Assembly: GCF_000350145.1 (NCBI RefSeq)
Contig: NZ_BAOL01000025.1
Coordinates: forward strand, 1-33,667
Direction: 5' to 3'
Source of the DNA: Ilumatobacter nonamiensis YM16-303
Lineage (GTDB): Bacteria > Actinomycetota > Acidimicrobiia > Acidimicrobiales > Ilumatobacteraceae
DNA: 33,667 nt
Shown here: positions 33,592-33,667 of the stretch, piece after piece
Layout: each line of letters opens with the position of its first letter
How positions within the stretch are numbered: position 1 is the stretch's first letter
Made by a program: the position numbers and the translations under genes
Notes under the pieces: generated by a model
Database searches by the model: none
Seen by the model: only the letters and a program-made list of their open reading frames with translations
What the model was told of the DNA's origin: nothing

Positions 33592-33667
33592 CGAACGTGT
33601 TGCGATCGGTGCCCAGCCACCCGATCTCCGGTTTGCGTGACCGAAAGTGACGACGGACGCGGATTCG

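Noticed and set aside
1-33667. tRNA, rRNA, CRISPR, insertion sequence or phage genes
   Set aside because: No cloverleaf, rRNA stretch, spaced repeat array, transposase or integrase was recognised by eye; a computed scan could still reveal weak ones.
33592-33667. Possible gene entering from the right edge
   Set aside because: Only 76 bases remain, with no start signal or clear reading frame on either strand.

Overview
This is chromosomal DNA of high GC content, densely packed with genes. It is most likely from an actinobacterium, and my best guess is the class Acidimicrobiia (an Ilumatobacter-like organism). The basis is the actinobacterial-type DapD, a CofD/FbiA enzyme of coenzyme F420 synthesis, a biotin carboxylase-BCCP fusion protein, LytR-CpsA-Psr and DUF5719 surface proteins, many GTG starts, and many genes whose only visible expression signal is a TAnnnT hexamer 6-9 bases before the start codon. 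The taxon is inferred from gene content only. I saw no rRNA, tRNA, CRISPR array, insertion sequence or phage gene.

Left part (1-11.6 kb), housekeeping and modification genes. A 22-bp perfect inverted repeat precedes a 1107-residue transglutaminase/putative amidoligase, followed by a zinc-ribbon metallopeptidase. Convergent to these is a minus-strand lysS-dapD pair, which joins lysine charging to lysine synthesis. Next come a flavin disulfide-reductase-like quinone reductase, a tandem palindrome, and a small helix-turn-helix gene broken by a GCGG x4 tract. A biotin carboxylase/biotin carrier fusion and biotin ligase (birA) are divergent, with only 19 bp between their start codons.

Middle and right part (11.6-33.1 kb), a cell-surface polysaccharide region. 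It holds an LCP ligase; the full dTDP-L-rhamnose set in the order rmlA-rmlC-rmlB-rmlD, almost all start/stop overlapping; a mismatch uracil-DNA glycosylase (mug) inside the run; three plus-strand GT4 glycosyltransferases; a His-rich single-pass membrane protein; a mannose-1-phosphate guanylyltransferase-like enzyme; and an SDR-family protein that has lost its Tyr/Lys catalytic pair. On the minus strand are a fourth GT4 enzyme and CofD. Then come GDP-mannose 4,6-dehydratase, a MOP-type flippase with a 67-residue companion, and a 1162-residue GT2-membrane fusion with a DUF5719 protein. A membrane-anchored thioredoxin-like protein closes the window.

How the parts fit: dTDP-rhamnose and GDP-mannose-derived 6-deoxysugars would be made in the cytoplasm, assembled on a lipid carrier by the GT4/GT2 enzymes, flipped by the MOP transporter and attached to the wall by the LCP protein. 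The points most worth following up are the frameshifted HTH gene with its upstream palindromes, the recurrent start-proximal -10 hexamers, the 7-codon leader ORF overlapping rmlA, and the degenerate SDR protein.
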